IMG/VR virus record: IMGVR_UViG_3300045256_000253
Span: 1 to 20,176 of that record
Reading direction: 5' to 3' (one strand)
DNA length: 20,176 bases
From: a virus
In this document: in pieces, positions 19,256-20,176 of the stretch
Layout of the letters: each line of letters opens with the position of its first letter
Numbering within the stretch: the stretch's first letter is position 1
Notes under the pieces: generated by a model
Databases searched by the model: none
What the model was told of the DNA's origin: nothing
Seen by the model: the letters and a program-made list of their open reading frames with translations, nothing else
Position numbers and translations under genes: made by a program

Positions 19256-20176
19256 CTAGGCTGCCCCCGCGCCGCGGCCGCGGCATAGGAGTTCATTCAT
19301 GTCCTTCGCGCCCTTCGTCCAGGCGAGCTGCACGCGGCGCCGCTCGCCGAGGAAGCGCGCGATCGCGCGGTCGAGCGCCTTCGCGGTCGCGGCGTTGGCG
19401 CCGTCCTGCTGCGCGCAGAGGATTACTGGCGAGAGCTGCGGCGGCAGCTCGAGCGCCGCCATGTTGGCGAGCGCGACGGCGACCAGCACCCGCAGATCGG
19501 GCCGCGCCACCGCGACGCTGAGCCCGTCCTCGATCCCCTCGGTGATCGCCACCGCCTCGGCCGGCGCGTCGGCGAGCTGCTTGCCCGAGGCGCCGCGCCA
19601 GAGCCGGATGCAGCCGCCCTTGTAGGAGCCGAGCGTCATCTTCGGGTCGGCGAGCGGTGCCTTGCGCACCGTGAGGTCGGGCCGCGCCTCGAGCCAGGTC
19701 CGGTGCACGGCGACGGTGTTGCCCTTGGCGTCGACGACGCCGGCGAGCATCGCCGGCCAGGCGCGCCGGCTCTCGCCGTTCCATAGCGACGGGTGGTAGC
19801 GCAGCGACCGCGGCTGCCGGCCGAGCCCCGCGAGCTCGATGCCGCGCCCGGCGAGGTAGCGGTCGACCGGCGTGCCGGCGAGCTTCTCCTGGGCGGCCAG
19901 CCAGAGCCGGAAGGCGCCGTCGCGCCGATCGCCGCCGTCGGCCGGCGCCGGCGGCGCCTCGGCCTGGCGCCGGCGCGCCGCGAGGCTGCGCTCGAGCGCA
20001 GCCGCATCGTTCCCGTCGAGCCCGAGCCAGGACCGCGCCCACTTGATCGCCTCGGCCTTGTCGGCGCGGCACATCGCCTGCGCCACCAGGTCGAGCGCGT
20101 CGCCGCACTCGCCCGAGGCGAAGTCGGCCCAGATGCCGGCGCGGGGGGCGGCCCCGATGTCGGGGGGCGGAACGCC
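19256..20176 (-). CDS. Toprim-domain DNA primase, 5' end outside window
   Basis: The frame is open to the right edge (307 codons including the stop) with no start inside. A GTG at 20086 is unlikely to be the true start because conserved sequence (GIWADFASGECGDALDLV) runs upstream of it. Family blocks are AGIWADFASGECGDALDL, EKLAGTPVDRYLAGRGIEL, SLRYHPSLWNG, and AMLAGVVDAKGNTVAVHRTWLE. The Toprim core follows as AVAITEGIEDGLSVAVA and LANMAALELP. The usual D-x-D motif reads QQD (19403-19411), with the first Asp replaced. The region ends WTKGAKDMNELL. A zinc-binding N-terminus is likely beyond the edge. It makes RNA primers for replication and pairs with the ATPase two genes downstream. Confidence 0.9.
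   Translation of the reverse strand, partial: GVPPPDIGAAPRAGIWADFASGECGDALDLVAQAMCRADKAEAIKWARSWLGLDGNDAAALERSLAARRRQAEAPPAPADGGDRRDGAFRLWLAAQEKLAGTPVDRYLAGRGIELAGLGRQPRSLRYHPSLWNGESRRAWPAMLAGVVDAKGNTVAVHRTWLEARPDLTVRKAPLADPKMTLGSYKGGCIRLWRGASGKQLADAPAEAVAITEGIEDGLSVAVARPDLRVLVAVALANMAALELPPQLSPVILCAQQDGANAATAKALDRAIARFLGERRRVQLAWTKGAKDMNELLCRGRGAGAA

Noticed and set aside
16480-19296. One 938-codon minus-strand frame covering both the ParB-like and ATPase regions
   Set aside because: The part upstream of 18276 is an off-frame reading of the ParB-like gene. The ParB domain motifs lie in a different frame, so there is no fusion protein.

Overview
The window is a very GC-rich (roughly 70% by eye) segment of a tailed-phage or prophage genome. 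Every gene I can support lies on the minus strand, so the gene order reads from the right end (20176) to the left (1). No integrase, tRNA, rRNA, attachment site or host housekeeping gene is visible, so I cannot tell a free phage from a prophage. Composition, the primase style and a DUF6362-like helix-turn-helix protein suggest a high-GC Pseudomonadota host, perhaps an alphaproteobacterium. That host call is inference.

Replication block (about 20176 to 16480). A Toprim-domain primase enters from beyond the right edge. It is followed by a 16-codon cysteine-rich mini-ORF, a ParB/Srx-like protein with a DGQHR motif, and a 598-residue protein with a Walker A/B ATPase core (primase-helicase type). 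Next comes a regulatory-looking region (about 16143 to 16490) holding a dozen copies of the octamer CGTTTCAG in both orientations. Two of these copies form a perfect 9-bp-arm dyad. The region also contains a separate hairpin, an alternating purine-pyrimidine tract and a 22-codon leader ORF that abuts the next gene. It could be a replication origin, a packaging (pac) site or an operator array, and is the most interesting feature here.

Packaging block (16142 to 10834). In order: putative small terminase, a 280-bp gap with strong inverted and direct repeats and a doubtful ORF, large terminase, a small HAIER-motif protein, a DUF6362-like HTH protein, a gap with a hairpin and candidate promoter, and a P22-type portal.

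Virion block (10837 to 1). Two small helical proteins, a scaffold-like protein and an SU10-type (DUF5309) major capsid protein come first. A hairpin pair follows the capsid gene. Then come a string of small head-associated proteins, an SU10-type head-tail adaptor, a P22 gp10-like DNA-stabilisation/tail-hub protein, a small conserved structural protein, a Gly-rich repeat protein, a GNAT-like protein, and two probable internal-virion or ejection proteins. The last of these runs off the left edge. This is a podovirus-type (short-tail) morphogenesis module.

The genes are packed with 1- to 11-base overlaps. Seven junctions are of the NTGA type, where start and stop overlap, using ATG, GTG and one TTG start. 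This suggests one long, translationally coupled transcript with few internal promoters.
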